DNA from: Nymphalis io
Lineage: Eukaryota; Arthropoda; Insecta; Lepidoptera; Nymphalidae
Assembly: GCF_905147045.1 (NCBI RefSeq)
Contig: NC_065917.1
Span: 5,658,501-5,722,500, forward strand
Length of the DNA: 64,000 nucleotides
Direction: 5' to 3'
In this document: one piece after another, positions 1 to 11,871 of the stretch
Numbering within the stretch: the stretch's first letter is position 1
Layout of the letters: each line of letters opens with the position of its first letter
Position numbers and translations under genes: made by a program
The notes under the pieces: generated by a model
Told to the model about the DNA's origin: nothing
The model's database searches: none
The model's input: only the letters and a program-made list of their open reading frames with translations

Positions 1-19
1 TAATTCAAAAAATATAATA

Positions 20-998
20 GGTCCAAGGACATATAAAATTAGCGTTTTGTCGTACTGACCACTTTAATCTGGAATATCTCCTCTTTGGTTGAGAATTCCA
101 AATTCAAATTTATAAATTCATTTAACTGGTACATTTGAGTTTTGAAAACAGTCATTCATTTGTTTTTTCCTCATTATTTTTCTTTGGCGTCGCTTATTAC
201 CGCACAATGAATAACATGAAATATCGGTATATTTACGATTACGAGTTCTACCGTGGCACCAGTGCTGCAGAAACAGCTCGAAGGATTAATGATGTGTACG
301 GCGCTGGAATCGCAAAAGATCACGGTACGTTTTTGATTTCAACGTTTTCGTTATGGGAATTTCGACCTTCAGAACTAATTCCGTGGACGGCTGGAGACCA
401 AAGTGGAAAATGAAGAATTAAAGGCTATTGTGGAAGCGGGTCCATGACTTCAGAGATAGCTGCAGGCTTCGGGGTAAGTGATAAAACTATATTAATCCAC
501 TTTGAAGCAAATCGGGAAAGTAAAAATACTTGAACGATGGGTATCTCATGAATTGAGTGAATCGAACTTGGAAGAACTAGCTGCTAAACAACCGAGATTG
601 GTCAATCGCTCTAGGCCTAGGCTGCTTCACGACAACGCAAGACCATACACTGCACAACAAACAACCAGTAAGTTAGATGAGCTAATATTGGAATGTCTGC
701 TACATCCACCGTACTCCCCGGACCTTGCTCCAACAGATTACCATTTTTTCCGGAATGTGGACAACTTCTTACAAGGAAAAAAATTCAACTCCGATGCGGC
801 AGTCCAAACCGCCTTCAAAGAGTTTATTGATTCTCGCCCCCATGGTTTTTTTAGTAAAGGGATCAATGAACAACCTATGAGATGGCAAAAGTGCATAGAT
901 AACAACGGTACAAAACATTTGATTAATTAAACATATTTTATAAAAAAAATGACTTTATATTCCTCCCGTACAAAACACCAATTTCATATGTAAGGACA
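20..998 (+). mobile_element. Deleted mariner-type DNA transposon
   Basis: A 979 bp element flanked by TA on both sides (18-19 and 999-1000). Its ends are inverted repeats: 29-50 and the complement of 970-991 match at 19 of 22 bases (core ACATATRAAATTRGYGTTTT). The left frame (about 207-411) resembles the mariner N-terminal helix-turn-helix region (NAAETARRIND-like). The right frame (502-930) holds the catalytic segment HDNARPYTAQQ and the second acidic site YSPDLAPTDYHFF. The stretch between these, which should carry the first catalytic Asp, is missing, so the copy is dead. Mariner family membership is firm; the subfamily is not determined. Confidence 0.88.
207..930 (+). pseudogene. Mariner transposase pseudogene (internal deletion)
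   Basis: Two disconnected transposase pieces. The first (about 207-411) covers the DNA-binding start of the protein. The second (502-930, 142 codons) starts in the linker (KQIGKVKILERWVSHEL) and runs to the natural C-terminus, keeping the last two acidic sites of the DDD triad (HDNARP, and the D of YSPDLAPTDYHFF). Mariner transposases are about 340-350 residues; roughly a third is lost, and the two pieces are in different frames. Confidence 0.8.
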
Positions 999-1066
999 TA
1001 ATAATAGTATAACGTTACAGACGATAAAAATTAATAAAATAAATAGCTTAATCTAATATATAAAAA

Positions 1067-2954
1067 TCTCGTGTCACGGTGTTTTTGGTCGAACTCCTCC
1101 GAAGCGGGTCAACCAATTTTTATGAAATTTGTTATGTATATTTGGGAGGTATAATAGGAATAGGTCGTAAAGTATATTTCATACCGCTAGCTGATAAGGG
1201 TGCCCCTACCCAAAAAAAAAAAATTCTATTTCTTTCTATAATCAAAAAATACATAAAACCTAAAATTTTCACCCTAATAACCCATCATCCCATTTTGTAA
1301 TCACGATTTTAGTATTTTTGTATGAACAATATCAAAATAATTACTTATGAACCTCATCGAACTTCCGTCCACGTCATTCACGAGAAGCGTCGCTTCATTT
1401 TGACATTTAAAAATTTGCAAAATATTTAACGATTTATTTAATTGATAAGAAATATAAACGTGCTTATGATATTGAAAAGGTAAGGTAAAATACTAAAAGA
1501 TCAAATACATTATCGTTATACCGTTTTTATCAGTAAATACAACAATTTGGTCTATTTGTGTGTGTGTGTGTGTTAGTTACAGTGAAAAATGCCATCAAGA
1601 CGCAAGGGGGCCCATTTGGGCCGTCGAACTAATAAAGCATCAAGCATGCTTAATAGCATAATAAAGCAGAAAGAAAAGACGAATAAATCCAACAAAATAG
1701 CGAAAATGTGCGTGTGAGCATGTCACCACTGATCGGTTTGCTCATCAGCACGTCTCCAGTAGCAAGGCTGTTCCTGAAGTCCATTCGCACACGAAAAAAT
1801 ATCGCAATGGACTTCGTTCCCTCCCGGATCTCTTCTTCCCAACTGTACGTTGTTTTTTTGTTATCGTTTTAATTTAAACGAGACTTATATCGTGTCTTCA
1901 TTGCAATTTTATGGAGGAAAGTCAAGAAACCGAAATTGTAGCAAGTGTAAATAATGCAATCTTGAAAAATAAGTTAATAAATCATGTAAATTAATTCAAG
2001 TATACATACATTATATACATTCAATATACACATGATTCGAGTGTTTACTACTGACAGTATAATCAGAGAAATGGTAGTATAATAATTTGCTCAGCGTCAA
2101 AAAACTATCGAAGGGAAAAAAAAAAACGAAATCAATGACCATTATTTATCAAGCAATTATAACAATATTTAATTTATAGTAGACTTTTTGATTGTTTGAA
2201 ACTTTTAAAGACATTTTTCATGTTTAATTTATTGTTAAAGGGTTTAAATTACTTTGACAATATTCAAAATAAAATCCTTTAGAAATAATATCATTATTCT
2301 GAATCAAATTTAATTATTTAATGTAACAAGTAAAACTTAATTCCATTTGAATTCTGTTAACAGCAGCACCTTTGAACATACTGTTTGTTTATAAAGTTTG
2401 TGTGAAATAAATCATTTCGAGTTGTGTAAATTATTAAACTATATTTCAAAAAATATTTAGCAGTAATTATTTGTCTGTTTTAATAGAAACTGTTAGTTGC
2501 TAATAATTGAATCGATTGAAAGAGGATAAAAAGACGTGGTTGCCTTACTGGAATTTTAAAAGGATTAATTCAAATTAATATCTTAGGAGTCTAGCTTATT
2601 TGTGTTGGCTAAAGACGGACTGACAAAAAATATCGTACCTACACTTATTTGCTCTTCGAAATGAATTAACTGCTTTAGGATAAAAATATATTACTTTTTT
2701 CACTTTACATTTAACTTTTAATCAAACAATGAATATGTTCATTACATTAATGAAATACATTGAATTGAGAAAATGAATAGTTCGTGTTTTTTTTTGTTTT
2801 TATTGGCGGTTATCGTCTACAGCGCTCCTTTCCTTTTTCTGTTATATATCCCATCCCCACACACTTACAATAAATTCGTTACTTTTTGTTTAAAATCCAA
2901 AATATTAAGTAGATATAATTTATATGGCAGAACAACGTTTGCCGGGTCAGCTAG
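1067..2954 (+). mobile_element. Decayed Helitron
   Basis: It begins TCTCGTGTCACGGTG after an AT-rich flank and ends GCCGGGTCAGCTAG before T. These are the 5' TC and 3' CTRR-type ends I associate with lepidopteran Helitrons (from memory). A short frame at 1589-1717 (see separate entry) resembles the start of a Helitron-encoded protein. The interior is AT-rich and eroded. No rolling-circle Rep motif or helicase motif remains. Confidence 0.6.
1589..1717 (+). pseudogene. Start of Helitron-encoded protein, truncated
   Basis: A 42-codon frame starts MPSRRKGAHLGRRTNKASS and then turns basic and Lys-rich before a stop. This looks like the N-terminus I recall for Helitron helicase-like proteins in moths and butterflies. 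Nothing similar continues after the stop. It sits about 520 bp inside the Helitron 5' end. Confidence 0.45.
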
Positions 2955-3231
2955 TATATTAATATAATAATGTCGATTTTACACTAATCACTGTGGTTAT
3001 AACTAGACAACTAAAGTTAAAAACACGAAATAGAGTTATTTTAATAAAATAATACATTAAATATGAATAATGTTATCTGTTTATCGTCATTTTTATATTT
3101 GACGAGAGAGTACAAATTCACTGTTTAGCTGTAGCATCTTTTTATTTTTTTATAGCATTTCACCGAAGCGCGACAAGCGACGCAGCGATTCGCCGTTACT
3201 TCACTCCACTATTGGCAACCCGTGATCAACT

Positions 3232-3266
3232 TCAGTGCCTAGCGTCAGCTCAACGGTGACAGACGT
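3232..3266 (+). promoter_or_regulatory. Core promoter: initiator plus DPE (gelsolin-1)
   Basis: TCAGT at 3232-3236 matches the arthropod initiator. Taking its A (3234) as +1, AGACGT begins at exactly +28 (3261-3266), the required DPE spacing. No TATA box is seen. It lies in a locally GC-richer, non-repetitive stretch (about 3160-3280) and is followed at 3273 by a GTGAGT splice donor. Assignment to gelsolin-1, whose start codon is 8.9 kb downstream, is inference: it is the only good promoter-plus-donor signal I saw upstream on this strand. Confidence 0.55.
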
Positions 3267-3272
3267 GTTACA
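3234..3272 (+). other. Probable non-coding first exon of gelsolin-1
   Basis: A 39-base exon from the predicted transcription start to the donor GTGAGT at 3273. The matching acceptor would be TTTCCATTTCAG ending at 12139, three bases before the gelsolin-1 start codon. An 8.9 kb first intron filled with repeats would result. The gelsolin-2 paralogue has the same plan: 5' UTR exon, long intron, then an acceptor one base before ATG. Confidence 0.5.
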
Positions 3273-3795
3273 GTGAGTCATTTATGTTGTTAATAACTCG
3301 TGTTTATTTAATTAACATATCGATTCAATTCTAACAAACAAACAAATAATTGTTTCACAGAGAGTTTATTAATTGATCGTAATTTTGTTATGTTTTGTTT
3401 ATACCTTCGATTGTGTTATTTTATGTTAATTTTTCTTCGTATTTAAGAGATTTGAATGCATCATTGTATCCGGAGTCTGTTTTAGTGTTAAAAAGTAATT
3501 GTCTAAGTTTTCATTGACACAAATAATAGGAAGTAAACTTGATAACAATTTTTAAGAGAAATAATGATTGTTTTTGCATGCTTTTAATGTATAGTAATGC
3601 AATAGAGCTTAGTTTTTTTTGGAAATAACCTAACACTGGGTATAGCACTCGGATATGGAAATTAATTTTCGCATTTAATAGCCCAATTCTTGTGAAAGGT
3701 TATAGCTTTATATACAATTTCTTGACGACGACCGAGGGTTCGATACGCATATATAAACCAAAACTTTATTAAATAATAATTAATCAACAAATCAG

Positions 3796-4075
3796 CCTCG
3801 TTGGTCTAGTGGCTAGATGTAAGGCCGCAGTCCCGGAGGTCCTGCGTATAAATACCCTGGTCAGGCCCATAAAAAGTTATTGGGGTTTTTTTGTCAGAAA
3901 ACTCTCAGCAGCAGCTCTGGAATTTAGAAGTATGTACTCTCCCGTGCCTCGGAAAGCGCGTAAAGACTTTAGTCCTGCGCCTGCACCTGTGTTTGCGCAC
4001 ACACTTGTGCACTATAATATCTTCGCAGTTGCCTAATCTCTTGAGATCGGACGCCGTGGCCGAAATCGGGAACTA
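3796..4075 (+). repeat. SINE-D copy
   Basis: tRNA-like head with A box (TTGGTCTAGTGGCTAGATG) and degraded B box, followed by the family body ending GGCCGAAATCGGGAAC. Some internal bases are lost. Confidence 0.75.
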
Positions 4076-4174
4076 TAATTTCTTACCTTTTCTACTCGCT
4101 AGAGGTTGCTTTTGGAAGCGGTCAAAAACGATTTATTGTAACGTTTTTTTGAGTATATAGTCCGTAAGATGCCA

Positions 4175-4409
4175 ACAGGGCTTTGTGCAAGCTTGTCTGG
4201 GTACGTACCACCCACTCATCAGATATTCTACCGCAAAACAGCACTACTTGTTATTGTTGTATTTCGGTTTGAAGGGTGAGTGAGCCAGTGTAATTACAGG
4301 CACAAGGGACATAAAATCTTAGTTCCCAAGGTTGATGGCGCATTTGATATGTAAGCGATGGTTGACATTTCTTACAATGCCAATGTCTATGGGCGTTTGG
4401 TGACCACTA
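4175..4409 (+). repeat. SINE-A copy, 3' truncated
   Basis: Starts GGGCTTTGTGCAAGC and matches the other SINE-A copies up to GGTGACCACTA; the 3' end and A-tail are missing. Confidence 0.75.
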
Positions 4410-4903
4410 AAAAACCCCGTTTTCACGTTAGTGGATAACAATTAAACAGATCGTGTCTTTAATTTTAATTCTTCATTAATGGAAAAACACACAGATTTAC
4501 AAACAGATTGACGTAGTAGTGCTAGTAAGTTTTTAAAACAAATTTATTTTCACAGTTTTATAGCGATGTATATAAAGTCAGTTAGTATATTGGTGTTGTG
4601 TTCGCAATCTATATTGTATTTGTAGAACAATATTGGTTAATCAAGTCTGTCCAATTAAAAAAAAAGTTATTTATATGTCGTGCAATAAATTATTAAATAA
4701 ATAAACTCGATTGTTTAAATCGAACCAAACAATAAAGCTCCCAGTGGTCATGTTATCTTCAACAATCGTCGTCATATTTCAGCCAATTTACGCATGACAT
4801 TAATGACATAAAACACCTAAGCTTTCGTCATTTAAACACTCCGTTCATTGGTGAAGACCGTATGGAAAACCGTTCGGTAGTTTTTGAGTTTATCGCGTAC
4901 AAA

Positions 4904-5740
4904 CAGACAGATGCGGCTGAGAGACTTTGTTTTATAATATGTAGTTAGTGATTTTATTAAGGTTGGTACGACGACGGTAGTGCACATGTTAATAATAATC
5001 TTTATTTGAAAATATAAGCATTACAGTATTTACACCAAGTCGCTTATATCTACACTAATTACTAAACATTTTTTAATTATTCATACTAATTTAACATAAC
5101 ATACTACAAGGATAAATAAAATAAAATTTAGTAAAACAAAAATAGAATTAAAATTTGTAAACAAAATAAGCTTAAATCTATTTAGGAACCACAAAATTAA
5201 TTTTTAAAATTCTGAAATATATAAATTTGTTTGAACATAGTATAAAAGGGATCATAAAATATGTCTACATCTCGATAACGTACGAAGTCATTTAAAAGTT
5301 TAACAGCCCTAGCAGTGGGGCTGTTGCTAGCTTGGGGAGTAAAGTACCATATATTTTACTGGTGGTAGGGCTTTGTGCAAGCTCGTCTGGGTAGGTACCA
5401 CCCACTCATCAGATATTCTACCGCAAAACAGCAATACTTGATAGTGTTGTGTTCCGGTTTGAAGGGTGAGTGAGCCAGTGTAATTACAGGCACAAGGGAC
5501 ATAAAATCTTAGTTCCCAAGGTTGGTGGCGCATTGGCTATAAGCGATGGTTGACATTTCTTACAATGCCAATGTCTAAGGGCGTTTGGTGACCACTTACC
5601 ATCAGGTGGCCCATATGCTCGTCCACCTTCCTATTCTGTAAAAAAAAAAAACAGACAGATGCGGCGGAAAGACTTTTGTTTTATAATATGTAGTTAATGA
5701 TTTTATTAAGGTTGTTACGACGACGGTAGTGCACATGTTA
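4904..5740 (+). repeat. Direct duplication of about 88 bp with inserts between
   Basis: 4904-4991 and 5653-5740 are near-identical (start CAGACAGATGCGGC, end GTGCACATGTTAA). A GTACCATATAT motif occurs just before the SINE-A at 5359 and again right after the second copy. This suggests a tandem duplication later separated by insertions. Confidence 0.7.
5359..5651 (+). repeat. SINE-A copy, full length
   Basis: Runs from ACTGGTGGTAGGGCTTTGTG to CCTTCCTATTCTG plus an A-tail. The long minus-strand frame through it (5327-5533) is not a gene. Confidence 0.85.
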
Positions 5741-6517
5741 AGTACCATATATAATATATATATATCTTTAGATACCAAAAAATAAATAAAATAATGGGTT
5801 TATGTTAAATAAATAATAAACAGAACTAAAAATAACTGTTATCCAAACGTATTCATCTAAAAATACAACTAAGACTGTAATGAACGATACGATGGGTTTA
5901 CGACGCCATAAAATTCAACAAAACATCGTTCGCACATAATTTGTAACTTGCTACCTTTTTTTAAATTAAACATCTTGTTTTCTACAGTAGAAATTAAAAT
6001 GGTAGCACTCACGTGTCAATTATTCTACTGTAAACAGCAATTAGTACTGTTTTGTTCTCGTTTGATGTGTGAGTGAACCGGCTTAATTACAACACAAGGG
6101 GTGTATCGGCGTTGTAATGGTTAATATTTCTTACTGCGCCAATGTTTTTAGACGGTGGACCATTTAACATTAGGTATGACATTTTATTAAAATTAGACAG
6201 ACAGACCAAAATCATAATTGCTTTGGGTATGGTAGCGTATTGGTGGTGAGGCTTTGCAAGCGTCTGCTTAGGTATAACCCACTGATCACAGACACATATT
6301 CTACCAGGGTATTCCAAGGCGGATTGTTGGACATGTGTGATACATTTCCCCAATATGCAGGTTTCTTCACGGTATTTTATCGTCGCCTATGAATTAAAAA
6401 CCCAAAATAAACAAATGAAAATTCCTTGATAATGTCCTGGTTTGAACCAACAATCTTCTATTAAGATTCACGTGCTGTAACTGCTGGACCATCTGCTTTT
6501 AACAGAGGCAATATAAT

Positions 6518-6825
6518 AATAATAATATCCTGGGACATTTTTCATACACGGCCATCTGATCCCAAATTAAGCTTGTACAAAGCTTGTGCTATGGAAACCA
6601 GACAACTGATATACTACATATACTACTTTTCTTTTGTAAATACATACTTATATAGATAATTACACTAAGACTCAGGACAAACAGACATGTTTGTCCTGAG
6701 TCTAAAAGATAATAAATAAATAAATAAATAAATGTTATGCACACAAATGTCTGTCTTGGGTGGGAATCGAACCCACAACCTTCGGCGTGAAAGGCAAGTG
6801 TTCTACCAACCACGCCAACCGGCAC
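6518..6825 (-). repeat. SINE-C copy carrying an inverted insertion
   Basis: On the minus strand it starts GCCGGTTGGCGTGGTTGGTAG (A box) with B box GGTTCGATTCCC and ends in the family tail TCCCAGGATATTATTATTAT. A palindrome at 6668-6703 and an AAAT array interrupt it. Confidence 0.85.
6668..6703. repeat. Perfect hairpin, 16 bp arms, 4 base loop
   Basis: AGACTCAGGACAAACA (6668-6683), loop GACA, then its exact complement (6688-6703). Other SINE-C copies continue past the left arm without the right arm, so the right arm is an insertion. Confidence 0.9.
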
Positions 6826-7060
6826 AATAAAAATAATGCGATGATGTGATCCGACACGACCGGAAAGAATTTCAGCGCAAGATTAACAGCTCTACGTATT
6901 CTCTCACATTCATCATAACTTCGGCTTAAGAATTTATTGACAGAAACTTAACTACTTTTTTGCCTAATCCAGAGCTCGAACCCAGGACCTGCCCATAAGC
7001 TGGACGCTCGACAACGTACATATATACACAATTTACTTTTTAATACATAGTAGTCACGAC

Positions 7061-7163
7061 CAACCCGCATTGGAGCAGCGTAATGGAATAAGCTCAAAAA
7101 CCTTCTCCTCAAAAAAGGAGAGGATGCCTTAGCCCAGCAGTGGGACATTCACAGACTTTTACT
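7061..7163 (+). repeat. SINE-B 3' fragment
   Basis: CAACCCGCATTGGAGCAGCG through GCCCAGCAGTGGGACATTC. Frames across it are not genes. Confidence 0.75.
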
Positions 7164-7169
7164 GGTAGA

Positions 7170-7345
7170 CACGACTATACTTATATTATAAATGAAAAAT
7201 AACTCCATCTGTCTGTTACGCGAGCACGACTAAACAACTGAACCGATTTTGATAAAATTTGGTATGAAGCAAGCTCCGAGAAAGGACAAAGGCTAGAACA
7301 TAGGCTTTTGCTTCCCCCCCCCCCCCCACCAATTAGCCGCGGGCG
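7170..7345 (+). repeat. Short repeat, family H
   Basis: Shares ATATTATAAATG, CTGTTACGCG, CTGAACCGATTTTGAT and a GCGGGCGAA end with copies near 14542, 16630, 34493, 46248 and 54413. This widespread lepidopteran non-coding repeat is possibly Helitron-derived. It contains the 14-base C run at 7314-7327. Confidence 0.5.
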
Positions 7346-8096
7346 AACTACTATACCCTATTCCAATCGGAGTAGAATTATAGGTAAACAAACCGCAGAT
7401 TTACAAATTGCACGATTTTCTAATTGTTCTGCTGTATTACGCTTGCTGCACTATAAACAGTTCTTGACTCATTTACCTTTATTTATAATACAATGCTATT
7501 CAACCTAACTAGTTATAACCACATTAATTTACTTTTCGAAATTCCCTTTACAACTTCGTGGACATTGAAAACACCATTTTTTCGCGAATCCATAGTGAAT
7601 ATCATAGATTATTCGAGATCTCGACCAATGGCATCGCGTCTATTGGTATCGGTGACCAATGATATCATTGTCAAAGTTGATTATTTGGGTTTACTCCTCT
7701 TGTGATAGGAATAGGCTATATATTAATGTATTAGACACACCCTTTATAATGGAGACGACATTTAACTATCCAAGAAGCTCTTAAATTAATGATGGGGTGG
7801 ATATAGGGTTGCCAATACAAAAAAAAATAACAATTGTATTTTTAAGAAAATTAAACCATAGTGATTTGGTGATTTTGAAATGCTGTTATCGTATATACTT
7901 ACTAATTTTCGCCCGCGGTTTTGTTCGTGTGTGATGGGGGGGGGGAAGTGTTAGGTATTCCGTCATGTGCCCCTAACAACGTGTACGCAAAATTCCGTTA
8001 GTAGTTAAGACGTGAAAGTGAAACAAATAAACAAACTAACATTCGCATTGGTAATATTAGTAAGGATTTCTTTATTAAAGAAATAAAGTCCTCAAA

Positions 8097-8350
8097 ATGT
8101 CGCACTGCTGGACTAAGGTCTCTCTCTGAGGAGAAGGTTTGGAATTTATCCCTCCACGCTGCTCCTCTGCTGCTCCTGCTGCTGCTGAAATTATACGCAT
8201 GCGGGCTGCCTCGAGATGTTTTCCTTCACCGACGAGCATGAGATGCTTATAAACACAAATTAAGCACATAGAAATTCAGTAATGCTCGGCTGGGTTTGAA
8301 CCCGCGATCATTACTTAAGATTCGCGCGTTCTAACCACTGGACAATCTCG
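8097..8350 (-). repeat. SINE-B copy, diverged
   Basis: Minus-strand tRNA-like head (GGGTTTGAACCCGCGAT complement at about 8291-8307) and family 3' end complement CGCACTGCTGGACTAAGG. It carries an inserted GCTGCTCCTGCTGCTGCTG array. Confidence 0.7.
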
Positions 8351-8868
8351 ACTCGTAGTTTGTAGAAAGATGAATATGTTTTTATCAAAAGTCTTATAAT
8401 AAGAACATCCTATATACTAGATATTACGAAAAAAAAGTGACAGCCCTATTCAAACAATCTATAATCCCCATGGATTTCACGCCCTATACGGCCTTGAGGT
8501 TCCCCATTGTGTTCTATATAACCCAGTGACTTTGAATCTAAAGTTGTTAAAAACAGAATAATAAATCATGTGACGTTTTTTGTGTAACGCCGAACTGATA
8601 AATTACTAAGCCAAACTATATAAAACTTATTATACATAAGTTTTTTAATTTTTTAAAAAACCAGCTTAAAGGACATTCGTATCAAGTTGAATCAGATTTT
8701 CAACATTTCACGTTTGCCTTTGCGTTTTTGTTTCCATGCATACGGGGTAATTTTACGTAATTTATGGCCAGTATTGATAAAAAAATGAAGTTACTCTGAT
8801 TCAATAATATTAACCTAAATTAGGGACAAGACATATGACGTCATAATGATTTGTAAAACCGTACAGTA

Positions 8869-9210
8869 CAGTAACAGTCTGTTAACGTCCCACTGCTGGG
8901 CTAAAGGCCACCACGCTGCTCCAATGCGGGTTGGTAGATTTATTGATAGAATGTCAATACATCCTAGACCGTGTCGCTTAATGCTTAACGCTTAATGCTT
9001 AAAATCAGGCAAGTCAACGGTCAAACGCTGGCCTATTAATTATAAAAAAAGACACATGCAGGTTTCCACACGATGTTTTCCTTCACCATCAAGCACGAGA
9101 TGAATTATAATCACAAATTAAGCACATGAAAATTCAGTGGTGCTTGCCCGGGTTTGAACCCACGATCATCGGTTAAGATTCACGCGTTCTTACCACTGGG
9201 CCATTTTGGC
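8869..9210 (-). repeat. SINE-B copy with internal insertion
   Basis: Begins (3' end of the SINE) CAGTCTGTTAACGTCCCAC and ends with the complement of the A/B-box head. About 80 unrelated bases with a direct CTTAATGCTTAACG repeat (about 8970-9000) split it. Confidence 0.7.
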
Positions 9211-9359
9211 TTATAAAATAAAACACCTATAAACTATTAATTACAAACTACAGCAATATATAGGCGTGAACACACTTCACGTAATATTGGAAAACTTTTG
9301 TGTACATTTCACCTGTGTGCATCACAAACGACATTATAGTATAATAGTACCCACCAGTA

Positions 9360-9560
9360 ACCAGAGCAATCTTTAAGCTATTGGAGGCCCTGGGCACACC
9401 ACGGTAATGATAAGATAAGGCCCCTATGAGTGTGACATTGAAATATTTTTTGCGGTAATAAATATGGGTTATCATTTGGTGATCCGGCAGGGATAGATAT
9501 TGATGGCGGTGCCCTGGGCACGTGCCCGGTGGGAAAGCCGGGGCCTGCCAGTAACACGTT
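9360..9560. repeat. Unclassified GC-rich repeat
   Basis: Two related motifs, GGCCCTGGGCACACC and GTGCCCTGGGCACGTGCC, flank an AT-rich centre. Open frames over it on the minus strand look like chance. Confidence 0.3.
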
Positions 9561-10315
9561 TTTGTAATATCTTAAATAAGCACAGTGCCCTGGATCTATT
9601 TGGTGATTCTTCAATTAAATTCAGCAAGAAAATGTGAAATGGCAAAATTATAGTTAAAGATTTTATTTTGTTTTTCGTCACTTAGAGATTTTTTTATTGA
9701 AATGTTAAGTTAGCCTGTAATTTTTTAGAATATTTATATATAAGCAAAAAGACAATGTTTTTCTTAAAACATAACGTTGGCTTCCTATTTGATAAAATAA
9801 AGAAAATATTATTGTTCTAACACTCATCAAAAAATTCTCATAAAAGATATTATATTTTTCTTTTCATGTTTTATTGTCTTAATTTTATATTTTTCCTGTT
9901 ACTTTTTAATATCCATATAAAAATCTGAATGGAACTAGAGAATCTTCGTTATAACAAGTAATTTGATACAATAAGGTTTGTTATATAAAGGTTAGGTTGC
10001 TCTACGATTCGTTATGACTAGATAAAAAATCTTCTACGCTTACATAATTAATGATTTATTATTTCTCTTGCAATTGTAACTGTCAAACTAATAACAGTGA
10101 CAAACAAAAGTGCTCACATTACTTGTCATCAAACAACGATTGTCTTACGAAAAATTTAACGTGTCTAAAACCTGTCTAGACATGAATTATTTAGGAATTG
10201 AGAGTGAATGATTGATTTGAAACATTATGTAAAGGTTATAATTTGACAAAAATCGTTAAATAGAGGTAACTAATACTTACTATTTATATATACTTTATTT
10301 ACTTTACTTTAGGAC

Positions 10316-10677
10316 TGCCTCATTGGTCTAGTGGCTTGATGTAAGGCCGCAGACCCGGAGGTTCTGGGTTCAATTCCCAGGTTGGGTCGATAAAAAGTTA
10401 TTGGGTTTTTCTGTCAGAAAATTCTCAGTAGCAGCCCGGAGTCTGGAAGTTGGAAGTGTGTACACTCCCGTACCTCGGAAACCACGTAAAGCGGTTGGTC
10501 CTGCGCCTAAACTCGTTCCGGTCGTGTCGGATTGCCGTCCCATCGGATTATGAGAATTAGGGAATAGAGAGTGCATCTGTGTTTGCGCACACTCGTGCAC
10601 TATAATATCTCCTGCGTAGTTGGCTAATCTCTCTTGAGATTGGCCGCCGTGGCCGAAATCGGTCTGGAGGACATTAC
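10316..10677 (+). repeat. SINE-D copy, near full length
   Basis: A box TTGGTCTAGTGGCTTGATG, B box GGGTTCAATTCCC, then the family body to GGCCGAAATCGGTCTGGAGG. Best reference copy of the family in this window. Confidence 0.85.
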
Positions 10678-10699
10678 TTACTTTACTTTACATCTGATC

Positions 10700-10915
10700 G
10701 CTGTTTTATTTGTCTTTATTTTGTTATTATATACTTTCTAGTAGTATTACCACTTTAACTTTCATTTTGTACTTCAATCTTGTGGGAAATTTATTTTTGT
10801 TTTATTTCATTATTCTTTTATGTCGTACCTAGTAGACCTATTAGTTTGTAAACTTTTAATTTGTAATTATTACTGTATGCCATGTTGGTGATCCTTAATA
10901 AATAAATAAATAATA
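10700..10915 (+). mobile_element. Probable LINE 3' tail
   Basis: T-rich 3' UTR-like sequence ending CCTTAATAAATAAATAAATA, a tail of simple units typical of non-LTR elements. No coding remnant is seen. Confidence 0.35.
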
Positions 10916-11069
10916 TTCTGTAATGGATGAAAATTAATTATAAAGAGGTTTCTGATAAATGTACTCGTAATGGACGGGTATATTTTGCATTGGTTCTTAC
11001 TGAGGAAAAATAACTCATTTTACATTGTATATGATATTCCCCTTAATAGATAAGGAATCTAGTCTTAAG

Positions 11070-11324
11070 TTATAATAATAATATCCTGGGACATTATTCA
11101 CACAAGGCCATCTGATCCCAATCTAAGCAGAGCTTGTACTATGGAAATCAGACAACTGATATACTACATATACTACTTTTCTTTTGTAAATACATACTTA
11201 AATAGATAATAACACCTAAACAGGACAAACAGACATGTTTATACACATAAATGTCTGTGCTGGGTGGGAATTGAACCAATACGACGCGAAAGGCAAGTCT
11301 CTATCAACCACGTCAACCGGCTCG
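11070..11324 (-). repeat. SINE-C copy
   Basis: Complement of the full family: TAATATCCTGGGACATTATTC at the low end, tRNA-like head near 11265-11320. Confidence 0.8.
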
Positions 11325-11871
11325 TCGAATGTGTTAGGATTTTTTTGTTTTAAATGTTATATTGGTGTAATTAATCCTGGAGAATATTAACAAAAACAAA
11401 AATAGGATTACACTTGATTTAAAATTGCGTTTAGTAACGCAACTGCACGCGTTAACCCTTATCAATTGCTTGTAATTCTTATCAGTTACAAGTACTTCAG
11501 ACAAATAGACTTAGCTTAAATTATTTAGTCTGAAATCGAGATATATTCAGTTTGAACGTGTATTTGAGTTGTTAATGGAAATACAATATGGTTGAGGTAA
11601 AAAGAAATATTAACGTAACATGTAATCCCACTGTTGGGCTAAAGGTCCTCTCAATACTTAAATTCGATTTGGTGGATATACTGCATGGATAGTAGTTCAG
11701 CTTGCGACTAAATCGCTGAAAATCTGATCCTGTCACTGTGACAGTTAATGTCATCTTTACGTAAATGTTGACAACCCTGCGCCCTGACATAAGGCTTGTA
11801 TTTATTTCGATCTCATAGCACAGTTTCCAAAACACAGTATTCACTGAACTATAATAACTTCCAAAATGTTT

